DNA of 43,811 nucleotides, taken from Pseudomonadales bacterium. Lineage in GTDB: Bacteria; Pseudomonadota; Gammaproteobacteria; Pseudomonadales; Azotimanducaceae. Position 1 is the first letter of the stretch. Each line of letters opens with the position of its first letter. The DNA lies in contig JADHNT010000009.1 of the NCBI GenBank assembly GCA_016779385.1, forward strand, positions 1 through 43,811, read 5' to 3'. The notes beneath the pieces are model-generated. The model made no database searches. It was not told where the DNA came from and was given only the letters and a program-made list of their open reading frames with translations. The translations under genes were made by a program, and so were the position numbers. Shown one piece after another: positions 9,567 through 19,094 of this stretch.

Positions 9567-11483
9567 ATGTTGCAAACCATGCGGGAGCACGCCCGAGGGG
9601 TATTTGGGTGGTTGATTATCGGTTCGATTATCGCCGTGCTTGCGGTGTTCGGCTTCGGTGCCCTGAACTTCTTCGTGGTGAGCGAGCCAGCGGTGGCCAC
9701 CGTAGGCGAGGGACGGGTGAGCCAATCGGAATACGCAGCTGAGCTTGAGCGCCAGCGCCAGCAGCTGGCGTCGAGCTTCGGGGACAGCTTTGACCCGGCT
9801 CTGGTGGAGCAGCTAGGCATCCCCGAGCGCGTGCTGGAGTCTCTCATTAATCGGGAACTGCTCAGCGCTGCGGCGGAAGACGCTGGGCTTGCGGCCCCAG
9901 GCGGCGAACTCGATCAGATCATCACCAGCATGCCGCAGTTTCAGGGCGACCTAGGCTTTGACGAAGACCGGTTCCGCTTCGCGCTCCAAAGCATCGGCAT
10001 GACCCCTGCGAGCTTTAGAATCGCCATGGGCGCCGATCTCTCGGTCGATCAGCTAACGAGCGGGGTCGCGGATTCAAGCTTTATCACGGAGGTGGAGCTC
10101 CGGGCGCTCGCCACCGTGTTGCTTCAGAATCGGGATATCGCTTGGCTGCGCCTCGCGCCCAGCGAATTCGAGTCTGAGGTGACGGTCAACGACGAAGGCC
10201 TCGAGGCTTTCTTCGAGGCCCGGCGGAGCGCCTATCGCGCCCCGACCCGGGTGCGGGTAGAAGCCCTCCGCCTTGATCGCTTCGACTTTGAAGAGGCGCA
10301 GGCAATCTCCGAAGAGGCGGTGCTCGCCGCCTACGAACGCGAGAAGGCCGCCTTTGAAGGGCAGGAGCAGCGGGAAGCCGCCCATATCCTCCTCGCGGAG
10401 ACGGATGATCGGGACCTGGCGGCAGCACGGACCTTGGCCGAATCGCTTCTGGCACGCCTGGAGGCCGGGGAGGATTTCGCTACGCTGGCCGAGGCGTTTT
10501 CTGACGACCCAGGCTCTGCCAACGATGGGGGGCGGCTCGGCACGGCGGCCCGGGGCACCTTCGTGGGGCCCTTCGAGGAAGCGCTCTTCTCCATGGTTCC
10601 TGGCGAGCTTCGGGGACCGGTGGAGACAGAGTTTGGGGTGCACATCCTCCGGCTTGATAACGTCTTTACCACGGAGCTTCCGAGCTTCGATGAGCTCGCC
10701 TTCTCCCTTCGGGAGAGGCTCCGGGCCGAGGCGGCGGAGGCCGCCTTTGCCGAGGCCAAGGCCAAGCTCGAAGTGCTGGCCTACGAGACCCCCGACCTCA
10801 CCGAGCCCGCGGAGGCCCTGGGGCTGACCCTAGAGCGCCCCGAGCCCTTCTCTCGAGATGGGGGCGAAGGCATTTTTGCCACCGCGGCGGTGCGCGACGC
10901 AGCTTTCTCCGCTGAGGTTCGGGAAGAGGGGTACAACAGCGAGGTGCTCGAGCCTCGGGACGGCCTTGCGGTGGTCCTTAGGGTGATTGAGGAGATTCCC
11001 GCTCGGGATCAGACGCTGGATGAGGTACGGGAGGCCGTCACACTGGAATACATTGCGGAGGCCTCGGCTCGCTTGGCTGAGGACGCGGCCCAGGCGGTAC
11101 TAGACGAACTCGCAGCAGGAACCTCGATCTTTGAGATCACCCAAGCCGAGGGGCGGGAATGGGTTCGGGAAGAGGGGCTGCTGCGCACGAACACAGAGCT
11201 TCCTCCGGCCCTGCGGGATGCAGCCTTCCGTCTTGCTCCGCCCACGGCGGAGGAGCTTCGCCGTATTGATCGGGTCCGCCTTCCCAGTGGGGAGCAGCTG
11301 GTACTCATCCTGACCGATGTGCGCCCGGGGCGCTACGACGCCCTTAGCGATGAGCAGAAAACGTCCCTTCGCGCTCAGCTGGCCCAGCGAAGCCAGGGGG
11401 TGGACTTTACGGCCTTTCGGGGCGCGCTCGCGCGGGACTTTCCCATCAAGCGTAGCCGGTCGAACATGACGGAGCTGCCCTAG
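9567..11483 (+). CDS. ppiD: Periplasmic folding chaperone with parvulin domain, PpiD family
   Basis: PpiD is anchored in the inner membrane and faces the periplasm near the Sec translocon, assisting newly exported proteins. The 638 residues show a short cytosolic start, one transmembrane segment at about 14-38 (GWLIIGSIIAVLAVFGFGAL), a SurA-like helical region, and a parvulin (PpiC) domain at about 268-366 (REAAHILLAE, GEDFATLAEAFSDDPGSA, GGRLG, GPFEEALFSM, FGVHILRLD), followed by a SurA_N_3-type C-terminal half. The ATG at 9567 has GGGAGCGAGG upstream at 9551-9560. It lies after the hupB terminator and faces mltD across 28 bases. Confidence 0.94.
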   Translation: MLQTMREHARGVFGWLIIGSIIAVLAVFGFGALNFFVVSEPAVATVGEGRVSQSEYAAELERQRQQLASSFGDSFDPALVEQLGIPERVLESLINRELLSAAAEDAGLAAPGGELDQIITSMPQFQGDLGFDEDRFRFALQSIGMTPASFRIAMGADLSVDQLTSGVADSSFITEVELRALATVLLQNRDIAWLRLAPSEFESEVTVNDEGLEAFFEARRSAYRAPTRVRVEALRLDRFDFEEAQAISEEAVLAAYEREKAAFEGQEQREAAHILLAETDDRDLAAARTLAESLLARLEAGEDFATLAEAFSDDPGSANDGGRLGTAARGTFVGPFEEALFSMVPGELRGPVETEFGVHILRLDNVFTTELPSFDELAFSLRERLRAEAAEAAFAEAKAKLEVLAYETPDLTEPAEALGLTLERPEPFSRDGGEGIFATAAVRDAAFSAEVREEGYNSEVLEPRDGLAVVLRVIEEIPARDQTLDEVREAVTLEYIAEASARLAEDAAQAVLDELAAGTSIFEITQAEGREWVREEGLLRTNTELPPALRDAAFRLAPPTAEELRRIDRVRLPSGEQLVLILTDVRPGRYDALSDEQKTSLRAQLAQRSQGVDFTAFRGALARDFPIKRSRSNMTELP

Positions 11484-11511
11484 GGGCCGTACCTCTGCGG
11501 GGGGAGGGCGA

Positions 11512-13080
11512 TCAGTTAAGCGCGGTAACCACGACGAAGAGGGTCAGCGGTTGCCCCGGTTGCAGATACGCTTCCGGATCTAGGGAATTCCAGCCCACGA
11601 TATCGGCTACCGTCACGCGATAGCGCTTGGCAATGCGCGCGAGGGAATCCCCTTGGCGCACGCGATAGGCCACCCGGCGGGATACGGCGCTCCGCTTCGG
11701 CGGTAGCGCATCCAGCGCCGTCAGCGCCGGGCCTTCCTGGTACACCACTAGGGATCGGCCCACGCGAAGCACATCCCGTTCCTGCATGCCATTCCATCGG
11801 GCCAGATTGGCCGTGCTGGTGCCGTAGGCTCGGGCGAGGGTCCAGAGGCTGTCGCCGGGACGCACGGTGATCTCAAAACGGGTGCCGCGCCCTGCTGCGG
11901 GGGCCGTGCGCCGTTTCCGCTGATCGGCGCTAAGGGCGTAGCGTTCTTCCGTGGCGCTGGCCCGGGGTACGAGGAGTGCATCTCCTGCACGAATAATGTT
12001 CCCCCGAAGCTGATTGGCCCGCCGGAGGGCTTCTACGCTACTGTGATAGCGGGCTGCTATTACGGAAAGCGACTCCCCTTCCCGAATTATATGCCGCACC
12101 CAAGCCACCCGCTCAGAAGCATCGAGGTTGGCGAGGCCCGTGCGAAAGGCCTCGGCTTTATCTACGGGTAGGAGCAGGCGGTGGGGCCCATCGGGATGGG
12201 TGGACCAGCGGTTGAGCGCAGGGTTCAAGTGGTAGAGGGTCTCCATATCCACGCCGGCGAGGTCTGCAGCGCGCGCAAGGTCGAGCTGCCCGCCGGTGTC
12301 CACGACAGCAAATTGCGGGGCATTGGAGAGGGGGTGAAGAGCGAGATCGTAGGCCTCCGGAGTTCGTACCAGGCGAGCGATCGCGAGGAGCTTCGGAACA
12401 TAGGCTTCCGTTTCCCGGGGGAGATCCAGTGAGAAGAAATCGAGGGGCTTGCCTTGGTTCCGATTGCGCCGCTGGGCCTTGCGGACGTTGCCCGAGCCAG
12501 AGTTGTAGGCCGCCAGAGCCAGCAGCCAATCCCCTTCAAATAACCCGTGCATATCCTCCAGAAAGGTGTAAGCGGCCTCCGTGGCCTTGAGCACGTCCCG
12601 GCGCTCATCGTGCCACCAGTCTTGCTGAAGGCCGTAAAGGCGTCCCGTAGCCGGCATAAATTGCCATAGCCCAGAGGCCCGCGCGGGGGAGAAGGCGAAG
12701 GGATCAAAGGCACTTTCCACCACGGGCAAAAGCGCGAGTTCGAGGGGAATACCCCGACGCTCGGCTTCGGTGACTGCGAAATGCAGATAGGACTCGGCGC
12801 GAGTAAACGTCCGCTCTAGGTAATCGGGGTGCCGCACAAACCAATTGAGTTCGCTAGTGATGCGCGGATGGTGGAGTTCCGGAAGGGCATAGCCGCGGCG
12901 CAAGCGCTCCCACAGATCGGTGGGCGCCAAGAGCTCGGGGGCGTAGGGCACCAGTTCGTAGCTAAGGCTCGGAAGCAGGGACGGCGCCAGCTGGAGCTGG
13001 GGCGCGTCGCTCCACGGGGGCACGGTGCTGCAGCCCCCGAGGGTCAGAAGGGCGCCCAGGCCCAGGCCGGCAGCGCGCAT
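11512..13080 (-). CDS. mltD: Membrane-bound lytic murein transglycosylase D, lipoprotein with three LysM repeats
   Basis: MltD cleaves peptidoglycan glycan strands to 1,6-anhydromuramyl products. From the ATG at 13080 it has 522 residues: a lipoprotein signal with lipobox LTLGGC (Cys17), an SLT domain at about 105-230 with the catalytic glutamate E122 in LLPVVESAFDP and the SPARASGLWQFMPATGR and ALAAYNSGSGNV motifs, then three LysM peptidoglycan-binding repeats (GESLSVIAARY, GDSLWTLARAY, GDSLARIAKRY). The frame stays open for 146 more codons upstream, but that stretch lies opposite gloB and has no family resemblance, while the lipobox fixes this start. The ATG lies 1 base after the gloB stop, so the two are coupled. 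Confidence 0.95.
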   Translation of the reverse strand: MRAAGLGLGALLTLGGCSTVPPWSDAPQLQLAPSLLPSLSYELVPYAPELLAPTDLWERLRRGYALPELHHPRITSELNWFVRHPDYLERTFTRAESYLHFAVTEAERRGIPLELALLPVVESAFDPFAFSPARASGLWQFMPATGRLYGLQQDWWHDERRDVLKATEAAYTFLEDMHGLFEGDWLLALAAYNSGSGNVRKAQRRNRNQGKPLDFFSLDLPRETEAYVPKLLAIARLVRTPEAYDLALHPLSNAPQFAVVDTGGQLDLARAADLAGVDMETLYHLNPALNRWSTHPDGPHRLLLPVDKAEAFRTGLANLDASERVAWVRHIIREGESLSVIAARYHSSVEALRRANQLRGNIIRAGDALLVPRASATEERYALSADQRKRRTAPAAGRGTRFEITVRPGDSLWTLARAYGTSTANLARWNGMQERDVLRVGRSLVVYQEGPALTALDALPPKRSAVSRRVAYRVRQGDSLARIAKRYRVTVADIVGWNSLDPEAYLQPGQPLTLFVVVTALN

Positions 13081-13081
13081 C

Positions 13082-13849
13082 TTAAAACCGGTCCTTCCAG
13101 CCCCGAAGGGCCGCAAAGCAAGCGCTGGGCTCCGCGTGCTCCAGGGACGCATCCTGCGCCGCGAGGGCTCGGCGAACGCTGGGCGCCTCTGTGCGCAGGA
13201 AGGGATTGGTGGCCTGCTCCAGGGCGATGGACGTGGGTACGGTTGGCGCCCCCGCCGCTCGGAGCGCCTCGGCCTCAGCAATGCGGGCGAGGAGGGCAGC
13301 GTTGTCGGGCTCCACGGCCTTGGCAAAGCGCAGGTTGGCCAGCGTGTATTCGTGAGCGCAGTACACCGCGGTGTCCCCAGGAAGGGCCGCGAGGCGCGCC
13401 AGGCTGCCGTGCATTTGGGGTGCGGTGCCCTCAAACATTCGGCCACAGCCTCCCGCGAAGAGCGTATCGCCGCAGAATAGGAGCCCGGCCTCGGCGCTGT
13501 AATAAGCGATGTGATCAAGGGTATGGCCGGGAACGGTCAACACGGTGAAGGGCATGCTCCCAAGGGTGAGGACGGCGCCGTCCCTCAGGGGGTCCGTGAT
13601 GCCCTCAAAGGGGCTGTCGGTAGGGCCAAAAATGGCACAGTCGTACCGTTCCGCCAGCTGGAGTGCCCCGCCGGTGTGGTCAAAGTGGTGGTGGGTGATG
13701 AGTACCCCGGAAAGGGTCAGCCCGTGCCCTTCCAAAGCCGCCTCTATGGGGGCGGGATCTCCGGGGTCAACGACCCAGGCCCGCCGCTCGTCGTCATGGA
13801 GTAGCCATAGGTAGTTGTCCTGAAATGCGGGCACGGCTAAAACTTCCAT
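13082..13849 (-). CDS. gloB: Hydroxyacylglutathione hydrolase (glyoxalase II)
   Basis: Glyoxalase II hydrolyses S-lactoylglutathione to D-lactate and glutathione, the second step of methylglyoxal detoxification. The 255-residue metallo-beta-lactamase-fold protein starts MEVLAVPAFQDNYLWLL and carries THHHFDH at residues 52-58, VPGHTLDHIAYY, LFCGDTLFAGGCGR and CAHEYTLANLRFA, which provide the two-metal site and substrate pocket. The start ATG at 13849 has AGGGG upstream; 28 more in-frame codons exist but do not fit the family. It is divergent from the methyltransferase gene, and the gloB / methyltransferase / rnhA / dnaQ neighbourhood is widely conserved in gammaproteobacteria. Confidence 0.96.
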   Translation of the reverse strand: MEVLAVPAFQDNYLWLLHDDERRAWVVDPGDPAPIEAALEGHGLTLSGVLITHHHFDHTGGALQLAERYDCAIFGPTDSPFEGITDPLRDGAVLTLGSMPFTVLTVPGHTLDHIAYYSAEAGLLFCGDTLFAGGCGRMFEGTAPQMHGSLARLAALPGDTAVYCAHEYTLANLRFAKAVEPDNAALLARIAEAEALRAAGAPTVPTSIALEQATNPFLRTEAPSVRRALAAQDASLEHAEPSACFAALRGWKDRF

Positions 13850-13931
13850 GGAATACCCCTGCCGGGCTGAGAAAACCCCGTATGATAGGGAAGCTTGCCC
13901 AGGGACTCTAGAAGCAATTCGCGAGGCTGAC

Positions 13932-14756
13932 ATGTGCGCCCTTCGTTTTGAAACGGCCTTTGATGCGCCCCGAGCCAGTCACACGGCCCGTTTTTTCGCC
14001 TCCCCCATGGGGCAACGGTTGGAAAAGGCGGAGCTTGCGGCGCTGCGGGAGCGCCTTTCAGGCTGTGCCGGGGCTCGGGCCCTGGTGCTCACCGCAGGCG
14101 TGGATGAGCGCCTTGCCGATGCCCTCCCCGTGGCCCGGCGCTATATCGTTCGCTTAAGCGCGGAGGAGGAAATGCTTCCCGCTCGCCGGCGCGCCATCAG
14201 CAGTGGGGCCATTACCGTCGCCGACCCCGCGAACCTCCCCTTCGAGAACGATGCCTTTGACGTGGTGGTGTCCCTCCACGGCCTCGATCTCGCCGATCGA
14301 CCCCAGCAGGCCCTGCGGGAGCTGAGCCGGGTGCTTGCTCCCGGGGGACGGCTCCTGATGACCGGTTTCAACCCTTGGAGTAGCTGGGGGCTTCGCCGCT
14401 TTATAACGCCGCGGCAGGCGCCCTGGAATAGCCAATTTCTAAGCGCGCGCCGGGTCGGGGATTGGTTGTCGGTGCTGGACTTCACCCTTGGCGATCTCTG
14501 TTACGTCCACTATCGCCTCCCCGAACCCTGGGGATGGGGGTTCTGGGAGCACCCTGGGCTCAAGGGTTTGAAAGCCTGGCTTCAGCCCCCCCTGGGGGCC
14601 GCCTGGGTGCTGAAGGCTCGGCATGCGCCGGCGCTGGCGCTTCCGGAAGCGCGGAGCCTTCGCCGGGGTCGCCGGGCCCTGGCCGGGACACCGAGCGCGG
14701 CTCGGGAATCCGGTTCCATTCTTCGATTCCCGGGAAACGATGACCGCGCCCGTTGA
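13932..14756 (+). CDS. Class I SAM-dependent methyltransferase (YafS-like)
   Basis: This 274-residue protein has a methyltransferase type 11 core: [19 protein letters not shown] and the post-motif [29 protein letters not shown] near residues 100-160. The glycine-rich SAM loop is poor; [19 protein letters not shown] occupies its place, so binding may be atypical. Its substrate is unknown. It sits where E. coli carries yafS, between gloB and rnhA. The start ATG at 13932 follows GCGAGGCTG; a longer version from 13848 would run into the gloB start region and is less likely. Its 3' end overlaps rnhA by 17 bases, suggesting co-translation. Confidence 0.85.
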   Translation: MCALRFETAFDAPRASHTARFFASPMGQRLEKAELAALRERLSGCAGARALVLTAGVDERLADALPVARRYIVRLSAEEEMLPARRRAISSGAITVADPANLPFENDAFDVVVSLHGLDLADRPQQALRELSRVLAPGGRLLMTGFNPWSSWGLRRFITPRQAPWNSQFLSARRVGDWLSVLDFTLGDLCYVHYRLPEPWGWGFWEHPGLKGLKAWLQPPLGAAWVLKARHAPALALPEARSLRRGRRALAGTPSAARESGSILRFPGNDDRAR

Positions 14757-15219
14757 GCTTTGGACTGACGGCGCTTGCCGAGGAAACCCAGGGCCTGGGG
14801 GTTGGGGCGCGGTGCTGCGCTATGGAGGCCGGGAGAAGCACCTTTGGGGCGGTGCGCCGGAAACGACCAATAACCGCATGGAGCTGACCGGCGCGCTCGA
14901 GGGGCTGCGGGCCCTTCAGCGTCCCATGGCCGTGCGGCTTCATACCGATTCCGTCTATGTTCTGAAGGGCATGACGGAATGGATTTCGGGCTGGGAAAAG
15001 CGGGGCTGGCGAACCGCTGCAAAGAAGCCCGTGCTCAACGTAGATTTGTGGCAGGCCCTGGTGGCGGCGGCGGAGCCCCATCGTATTGAATGGATCTGGG
15101 TGAAGGGGCACAGCGGCGATCCTGGCAACGAGCTGGCCGATACCCTGGCCAACCGTGGCGTGGACGCTTTCGCCCTCCTTGGGCAAACGGGACAGGATCA
15201 AGTGGTGGTGAGCGTATGA
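14740..15219 (+). CDS. rnhA: Ribonuclease HI
   Basis: RNase HI cuts the RNA strand of RNA-DNA hybrids, removing R-loops and primers. The 159-residue protein has the four catalytic carboxylates at Asp10 ([16 protein letters not shown]), Glu48 (NNRMEL), Asp70 (HTDSVYV) and Asp134 (NELADTLA), the same numbers as E. coli, plus the basic handle around [17 protein letters not shown]. The start ATG lies inside the end of the methyltransferase gene. The stop TGA overlaps the dnaQ start as ATGA. In E. coli rnhA and dnaQ are neighbours but divergent; here they run in the same direction as one operon. Confidence 0.97.
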   Translation: MTAPVELWTDGACRGNPGPGGWGAVLRYGGREKHLWGGAPETTNNRMELTGALEGLRALQRPMAVRLHTDSVYVLKGMTEWISGWEKRGWRTAAKKPVLNVDLWQALVAAAEPHRIEWIWVKGHSGDPGNELADTLANRGVDAFALLGQTGQDQVVVSV

Positions 15220-15932
15220 GGCAGGTGGTTCTTGATACGGAAACGACGGGGCTTGAGCCCGAGGCTGGCCACCGCATCATTGAAATCGGTGCGGTGGAGA
15301 TTGTTGGGCGACGGCTGACGGGGCGACACTTCCATCAATACCTCAACCCCGATCGAGCGATCGACGAGGGGGCGCAGGCGGTGCACGGACTGACCGAGGA
15401 GTTTCTGGCGGATAAGCCGCGCTTTGCCGATATCGCTGAGCCACTTCAGGCATTCCTAAGCGGTGCTGAGGTGATCATTCACAACGCGCCCTTCGACGTT
15501 GGCTTTTTGGATGCGGAGTGGCGCCGCCTAAGCCGGAGGCCAGAGAGCACGGCGTCCCTCTGTGAGATCACCGACTCCCTCATCCTCGCCCGGCGTCTCC
15601 ATCCGGGGCAGAAAAACAGCCTTGATGCGCTCTGCCGGCGCTACGACGTCGATAATACGCAGCGCACGCTCCACGGTGCGCTGCTAGACGCGGAGCTTTT
15701 AGCGGACGTATTCCTCGCCATGACCGGGGGGCAGACGGCCCTTGGGCTGGGCGGGGAAGAGACTAAAGGGATGGGAGCGGCACGGGAAGTCATCCCGGCG
15801 ACACCGAAGCAATGGCCTAAAACCCCTCGGGCGGCCTTGTCCCCCGGGGCGGAGGCGGCGCACCGCGCGTACCTCGAGGGCATGGAGCATAGCGCAGGAA
15901 CGCCGCCCCTTTGGCTGCGGGATCCCGCCTAG
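15216..15932 (+). CDS. dnaQ: DNA polymerase III epsilon subunit, proofreading 3'-5' exonuclease
   Basis: DnaQ proofreads for the replicative polymerase. The 238 residues show the DEDDh exonuclease motifs: LDTETTG (Asp7, Glu9), HNAPFD (Asp94) and [10 protein letters not shown] (His153, Asp158). QTALGL at residues 173-178 matches the place and form of the clamp-binding motif just after the exonuclease domain. A flexible tail and a C-terminal segment likely to bind the alpha subunit follow. The start ATG overlaps the rnhA stop by 4 bases. The stop TAG forms a CTAG palindrome that also encodes the stop of convergent nhaB. Confidence 0.95.
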   Translation: MRQVVLDTETTGLEPEAGHRIIEIGAVEIVGRRLTGRHFHQYLNPDRAIDEGAQAVHGLTEEFLADKPRFADIAEPLQAFLSGAEVIIHNAPFDVGFLDAEWRRLSRRPESTASLCEITDSLILARRLHPGQKNSLDALCRRYDVDNTQRTLHGALLDAELLADVFLAMTGGQTALGLGGEETKGMGAAREVIPATPKQWPKTPRAALSPGAEAAHRAYLEGMEHSAGTPPLWLRDPA

Positions 15933-17419
15933 AGCAGGTACTGCACGGCCAGGAAGCCCGTGATCCCCATGGTGATGGTGTAGGGAAGTGCCATGACCAC
16001 CATGCGCACGTAGGACAGGCGAATGAGCGGAGCGATGGAAGAGGTCAGGAGGAACAGAAAGGCCGCCTGACCGTTTGGCGTGGCTACAGAGGGGATGTTG
16101 GTCCCCGTGTTGATGGCTACGGTAAGCTTGTCGAAGTGCTCCCGCCCAATGGTGCCCAGATCCAGGGCCTGCTTCACCTCATTGATATAAACCGTGGCCA
16201 CGAAGACGTTGTCGCTGATGGCCGAGAGCACGCCGTTGGCGATAAAGAACAGGCCAGGCTGAAGGCTTTCCTTCTGAGCGAGCACCCAGCTGATCACAGG
16301 GGTGAACAGGTGCTGGTCGTGGATCACGGCCACGACGCTAAAGAACACGACGAGGAGCGCGGTGAAGGGTAGGGCCTCTTCGAAGGCCTTGCCCAGCTGG
16401 TGCTCCTCGATTACGCCGTTAAAGGCAGTCTGAATAACGATAACCATGAGGCCAATGAGGCCCACTTCTGCCCAGTGCATCGCCAGGGCGACGATTAGGA
16501 TAATTGCCGCAGCGCCTTGGATGAGCAGGCGGGCCACCTGGGAGGGGGTACGACGCTTCGTTTCCTCGGCGTCGTAGTCCTCAAGAATTTTCCGCACCGG
16601 CGCAGGGAGCTTCGCGCCATAGCCAAAGGCTCCGGTGAGCTCAAGCGCCAAGCAGGTCACGAGCCCCACCACGAGGACGGGCATGGTCACCGGCGCCATG
16701 CGCACGAAGAACTCCACAAATTCCCAGCCGGCCTTCCCCGCAATGAGCAGGTTCTGGGGCTCACCCACGGTTGTGCAAACCCCACCGAGGGCCGTACCGA
16801 CGGCCGCGTGCATCATGAGGGAGCGAAGGAAGCTACGGAACCCATCAAGATCTTCCCGGTGCACTTCCCCCACTTCCTGATCCGAGCCGTGATCATGATC
16901 GTGGTGAAAGCCCTTGCCCGACGCAACCTTGTGGTAGATCGAGTAGAACCCCACGGCGACGGAGATCACCACCGCGGTTACCGTCAGGGCATCCAGGAAC
17001 GCGGAGAGGAAGGCCGCGAAAATGGAGAACATGAAGGACAGGAGCATCTTCGAGCGAATGCCAAGAAGGATCTTCGTGAAAAGGAACAGGAGCAGTTCGC
17101 GCATGAAGTAGATGCCCGCCACCATGAACATCAGTAGCAGGATGACCGGGAAATTGGCGAAGACTTCCGCGCGGATGCTCTCAGTATTGGTCATGCCGAT
17201 GAGCACGGCTTCTAGCGCTAGAAGTCCCCCGGGCTGCAGGGGGTAGCAACGTAGGGCCATGGCCAGGGTGAAAATGAATTCCACCACGAGAATCCAACCC
17301 GTGACGAAGGGGCCAGCGACGAAGAAGGCAATGGGATTCAGGACCAAAAACGCGAGCAGTGTCTGCTTATACCAATCGGGGGCGCTCCCGAGGAAATTCC
17401 GCCAAAGGGCTTGCGTCAC
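15929..17419 (-). CDS. nhaB: Na+/H+ antiporter NhaB
   Basis: NhaB exports sodium in exchange for protons across the inner membrane, serving salt and pH homeostasis. The 496-residue sequence has about ten or more hydrophobic segments and family motifs such as [28 protein letters not shown] and [19 protein letters not shown] hydrophilic loop at about residues 168-190 is rich in His and Asp ([12 protein letters not shown]). The start is GTG at 17419, with AGGAG 5 bases before it. Its last bases overlap the dnaQ stop on the other strand. A close homologue sits downstream of rnhA-dnaQ in Pseudomonas as I recall. Confidence 0.94.
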   Translation of the reverse strand: MTQALWRNFLGSAPDWYKQTLLAFLVLNPIAFFVAGPFVTGWILVVEFIFTLAMALRCYPLQPGGLLALEAVLIGMTNTESIRAEVFANFPVILLLMFMVAGIYFMRELLLFLFTKILLGIRSKMLLSFMFSIFAAFLSAFLDALTVTAVVISVAVGFYSIYHKVASGKGFHHDHDHGSDQEVGEVHREDLDGFRSFLRSLMMHAAVGTALGGVCTTVGEPQNLLIAGKAGWEFVEFFVRMAPVTMPVLVVGLVTCLALELTGAFGYGAKLPAPVRKILEDYDAEETKRRTPSQVARLLIQGAAAIILIVALAMHWAEVGLIGLMVIVIQTAFNGVIEEHQLGKAFEEALPFTALLVVFFSVVAVIHDQHLFTPVISWVLAQKESLQPGLFFIANGVLSAISDNVFVATVYINEVKQALDLGTIGREHFDKLTVAINTGTNIPSVATPNGQAAFLFLLTSSIAPLIRLSYVRMVVMALPYTITMGITGFLAVQYLL

Positions 17420-17499
17420 GCTAACTCCTAGAACAGTTCGGGAGAGGGGAGGCTCAAAGGGCTTGGACCGTACCTGATTTCCCGTTGCGCCGAAAGGCG

Positions 17500-17844
17500 T
17501 TAATTGCGGGGTTTTGGAGGAAAAAGAAGCCCGAGCTGGAGCGCCATGATGAGGTGTCCGTCACTGCGGACGTTCCCGGCCATGAAGGCCTCCATGGGAT
17601 TCGCCTTTCCTTCCAGAATCGCGAAGGCGAGCTCCAGGGAAGGGTAGTAGAAGCGAACCCGAGGGCAGCCTAGGTCCGGTGCCTCGCCGAGGCCAAGGGT
17701 GAGGGTGCCACGTTCTATCGTCAGGAAGAAGGCAGGAGTCGATTCGATCACTATCTGATAAAGGCGATGCATGTCCGCGCTGGCTTCGCCGCGAAAATGG
17801 GGACGCAGCCGGGCTTCAAGCGCTTCAAGGGTGAAATCAAGCAT
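17500..17844 (-). CDS. SCP2 sterol-binding domain protein
   Basis: This 114-residue protein is essentially one SCP2-like domain: [37 protein letters not shown] then [26 protein letters not shown], where the conserved pattern of a small hydrophobic-pocket protein ends in a G-x-I/V-x-G-D/H-like turn. Such bacterial proteins bind lipids or act as ubiquinone-pathway accessories; the specific role here is unknown. The start ATG at 17844 has GGAG upstream; 16 further codons are open but lack a ribosome site. It is upstream of nhaB (80-base gap, same strand) and divergent from sohB. Confidence 0.8.
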   Translation of the reverse strand: MLDFTLEALEARLRPHFRGEASADMHRLYQIVIESTPAFFLTIERGTLTLGLGEAPDLGCPRVRFYYPSLELAFAILEGKANPMEAFMAGNVRSDGHLIMALQLGLLFPPKPRN

Positions 17845-17938
17845 GGCAGGCTCCAAAGACGACGGGGGCGATGCTACCCCGGAGACAACCATCCTGGGAA
17901 CGTCCCTGGACGGCTCGGAGAGGGAGGGTTACATTTCC

Positions 17939-17950
17939 GCGCCTAGGCGC
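17939..17950. repeat. 12-bp perfect palindrome between SCP2 gene and sohB
   Basis: GCGCCTAGGCGC lies in the 150-base divergent gap, 44 bases before the sohB start. Its position suits an operator for either gene, but no regulator is known. Confidence 0.3.
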
Positions 17951-17994
17951 ACCGCCTCCCGGTGGGGTCGCGTTTCTTAGAAAAGGAGCCGTTG

Positions 17995-19041
17995 GTGGCG
18001 GAATTTTTGACGGAATATGGACTGTTCCTGGCCAAGAGCCTCACCGTCTTGGCGGTGGCCCTAGTGCTGTTGTCGGCGATGGCCGGGCTTGCGCTGCGCA
18101 ATCGCCGGGGGGCGCCGGAAGGGGCGATTGAGGTTAAGCGCCTAAACGATCGCTTTGACGATCTTCGCCTCACCGTACAAAGCGCGGTGCTTGACGACGC
18201 CACCTTTAAGAAGTTGGAAAAGGCAGAGAAGAAGGCTCGTAAGGCGCGGGACAAGAAGGGCGGACACGATGAGGCGTGCACCCGGGTGTTCGTGCTCGAT
18301 TTCCTAGGCGACGTGGAGGCCTCGGCGGTGGAGGCCCTACGGGAAGAGGTGAGCGCCATCCTCCTGGAGGCGCGGAGTGGCGACGAAGTCGTGCTTCGTC
18401 TCGAGTCTCCCGGGGGCATGGTGCACAGCTATGGCCTAGCGGCCTCCCAGATCGAGCGACTCCGCGGAAAGGAGGGGCTCAAGGTGACGGTTTCCGTGGA
18501 TCGGGTGGCGGCGAGCGGTGGTTATTTGATGGCCGCCCTTGGGCATCAAATTCTGGCAGCGCCCTTCGCCATTCTTGGAAGCATTGGCGTGGTGGCGCAG
18601 GTTCCTAACGTGCACCGCCTTTTGAAGAAAAACGACGTGGACGTGGAAGTGCTCACGGCTGGGGAGTACAAGCGCACCCTCACGGTCCTGGGGGAAAATA
18701 CGGAGCAGGGGCGGAAGAAGTTTCTCGAGGAGCTGGAAGACGTACACCGGCTCTTTAAGGCTTCGGTGCAAGCGGCTCGCCCCGCCCTGAGCGTGGAAGC
18801 GGTGGCCACGGGGGAAAGCTGGTTTGGCTCCGATGCGCTAGCCCGCGGCCTTTGTGACCATCTAGAGACCAGTGACAGCTATTTATTGCGCCGCGCCGAA
18901 GAAGCCGAGCTCTTTAAGGTCCGCTGGTCCGTCCCTCAAAGCCCCCTCGATCGGTTTCTTCAGGGGGCTCAGGGCACAGTTAATCGGGCCCTGGAAGGCG
19001 CCTTGGCCCGGGTGCTGAACCGCAGCAGCTGGCTACGCTAA
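17995..19041 (+). CDS. sohB: SohB, inner-membrane S49 peptidase
   Basis: SohB is a signal-peptide-peptidase-like protease anchored in the inner membrane with its catalytic part in the periplasm. The 348 residues contain an N-terminal membrane segment (about 9-32), a charged coiled stretch (FKKLEKAEKKARKARDKKGG near 65-85) and the S49 domain with catalytic Ser174 (RVAASGGYLMA) and Lys226 (AGEYKRTLT); the 52-residue spacing equals that of E. coli SohB. The start is GTG at 17995 with AAAAGGAG at 17980-17987; an ATG at 17962 is in frame but lacks a ribosome site and adds residues not typical of the family. A triple repeat follows the stop. Confidence 0.94.
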   Translation: MAEFLTEYGLFLAKSLTVLAVALVLLSAMAGLALRNRRGAPEGAIEVKRLNDRFDDLRLTVQSAVLDDATFKKLEKAEKKARKARDKKGGHDEACTRVFVLDFLGDVEASAVEALREEVSAILLEARSGDEVVLRLESPGGMVHSYGLAASQIERLRGKEGLKVTVSVDRVAASGGYLMAALGHQILAAPFAILGSIGVVAQVPNVHRLLKKNDVDVEVLTAGEYKRTLTVLGENTEQGRKKFLEELEDVHRLFKASVQAARPALSVEAVATGESWFGSDALARGLCDHLETSDSYLLRRAEEAELFKVRWSVPQSPLDRFLQGAQGTVNRALEGALARVLNRSSWLR

Positions 19042-19079
19042 CAACAGAATCTGCTAACAACAGCATTCGCTAATCACTG
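19037..19079 (+). repeat. Three 16-bp-period repeats spanning the sohB stop
   Basis: GCTAACAACAG at 19037-19047 recurs exactly at 19053-19063 and in diverged form GCTAATCACTG at 19069-19079. The period is 16 bases. Each copy contains TAA, and because 16 is not a multiple of three these fall in three different frames. The first TAA is the sohB stop. Confidence 0.75.
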
Positions 19080-19094
19080 ATGGGAGAGCATGGC

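Noticed and set aside
13081-13518. 146-codon upstream extension of the mltD reading frame
   Set aside because: It is antisense-strand space already used by gloB in another frame, has no family resemblance, and the lipobox at the internal ATG 13080 sets the real start.
16517-17137. Plus-strand open frame opposite nhaB, rich in His, Glu and Gly
   Set aside because: Its composition is what is expected from reading membrane-protein codons backwards; nhaB is certain.
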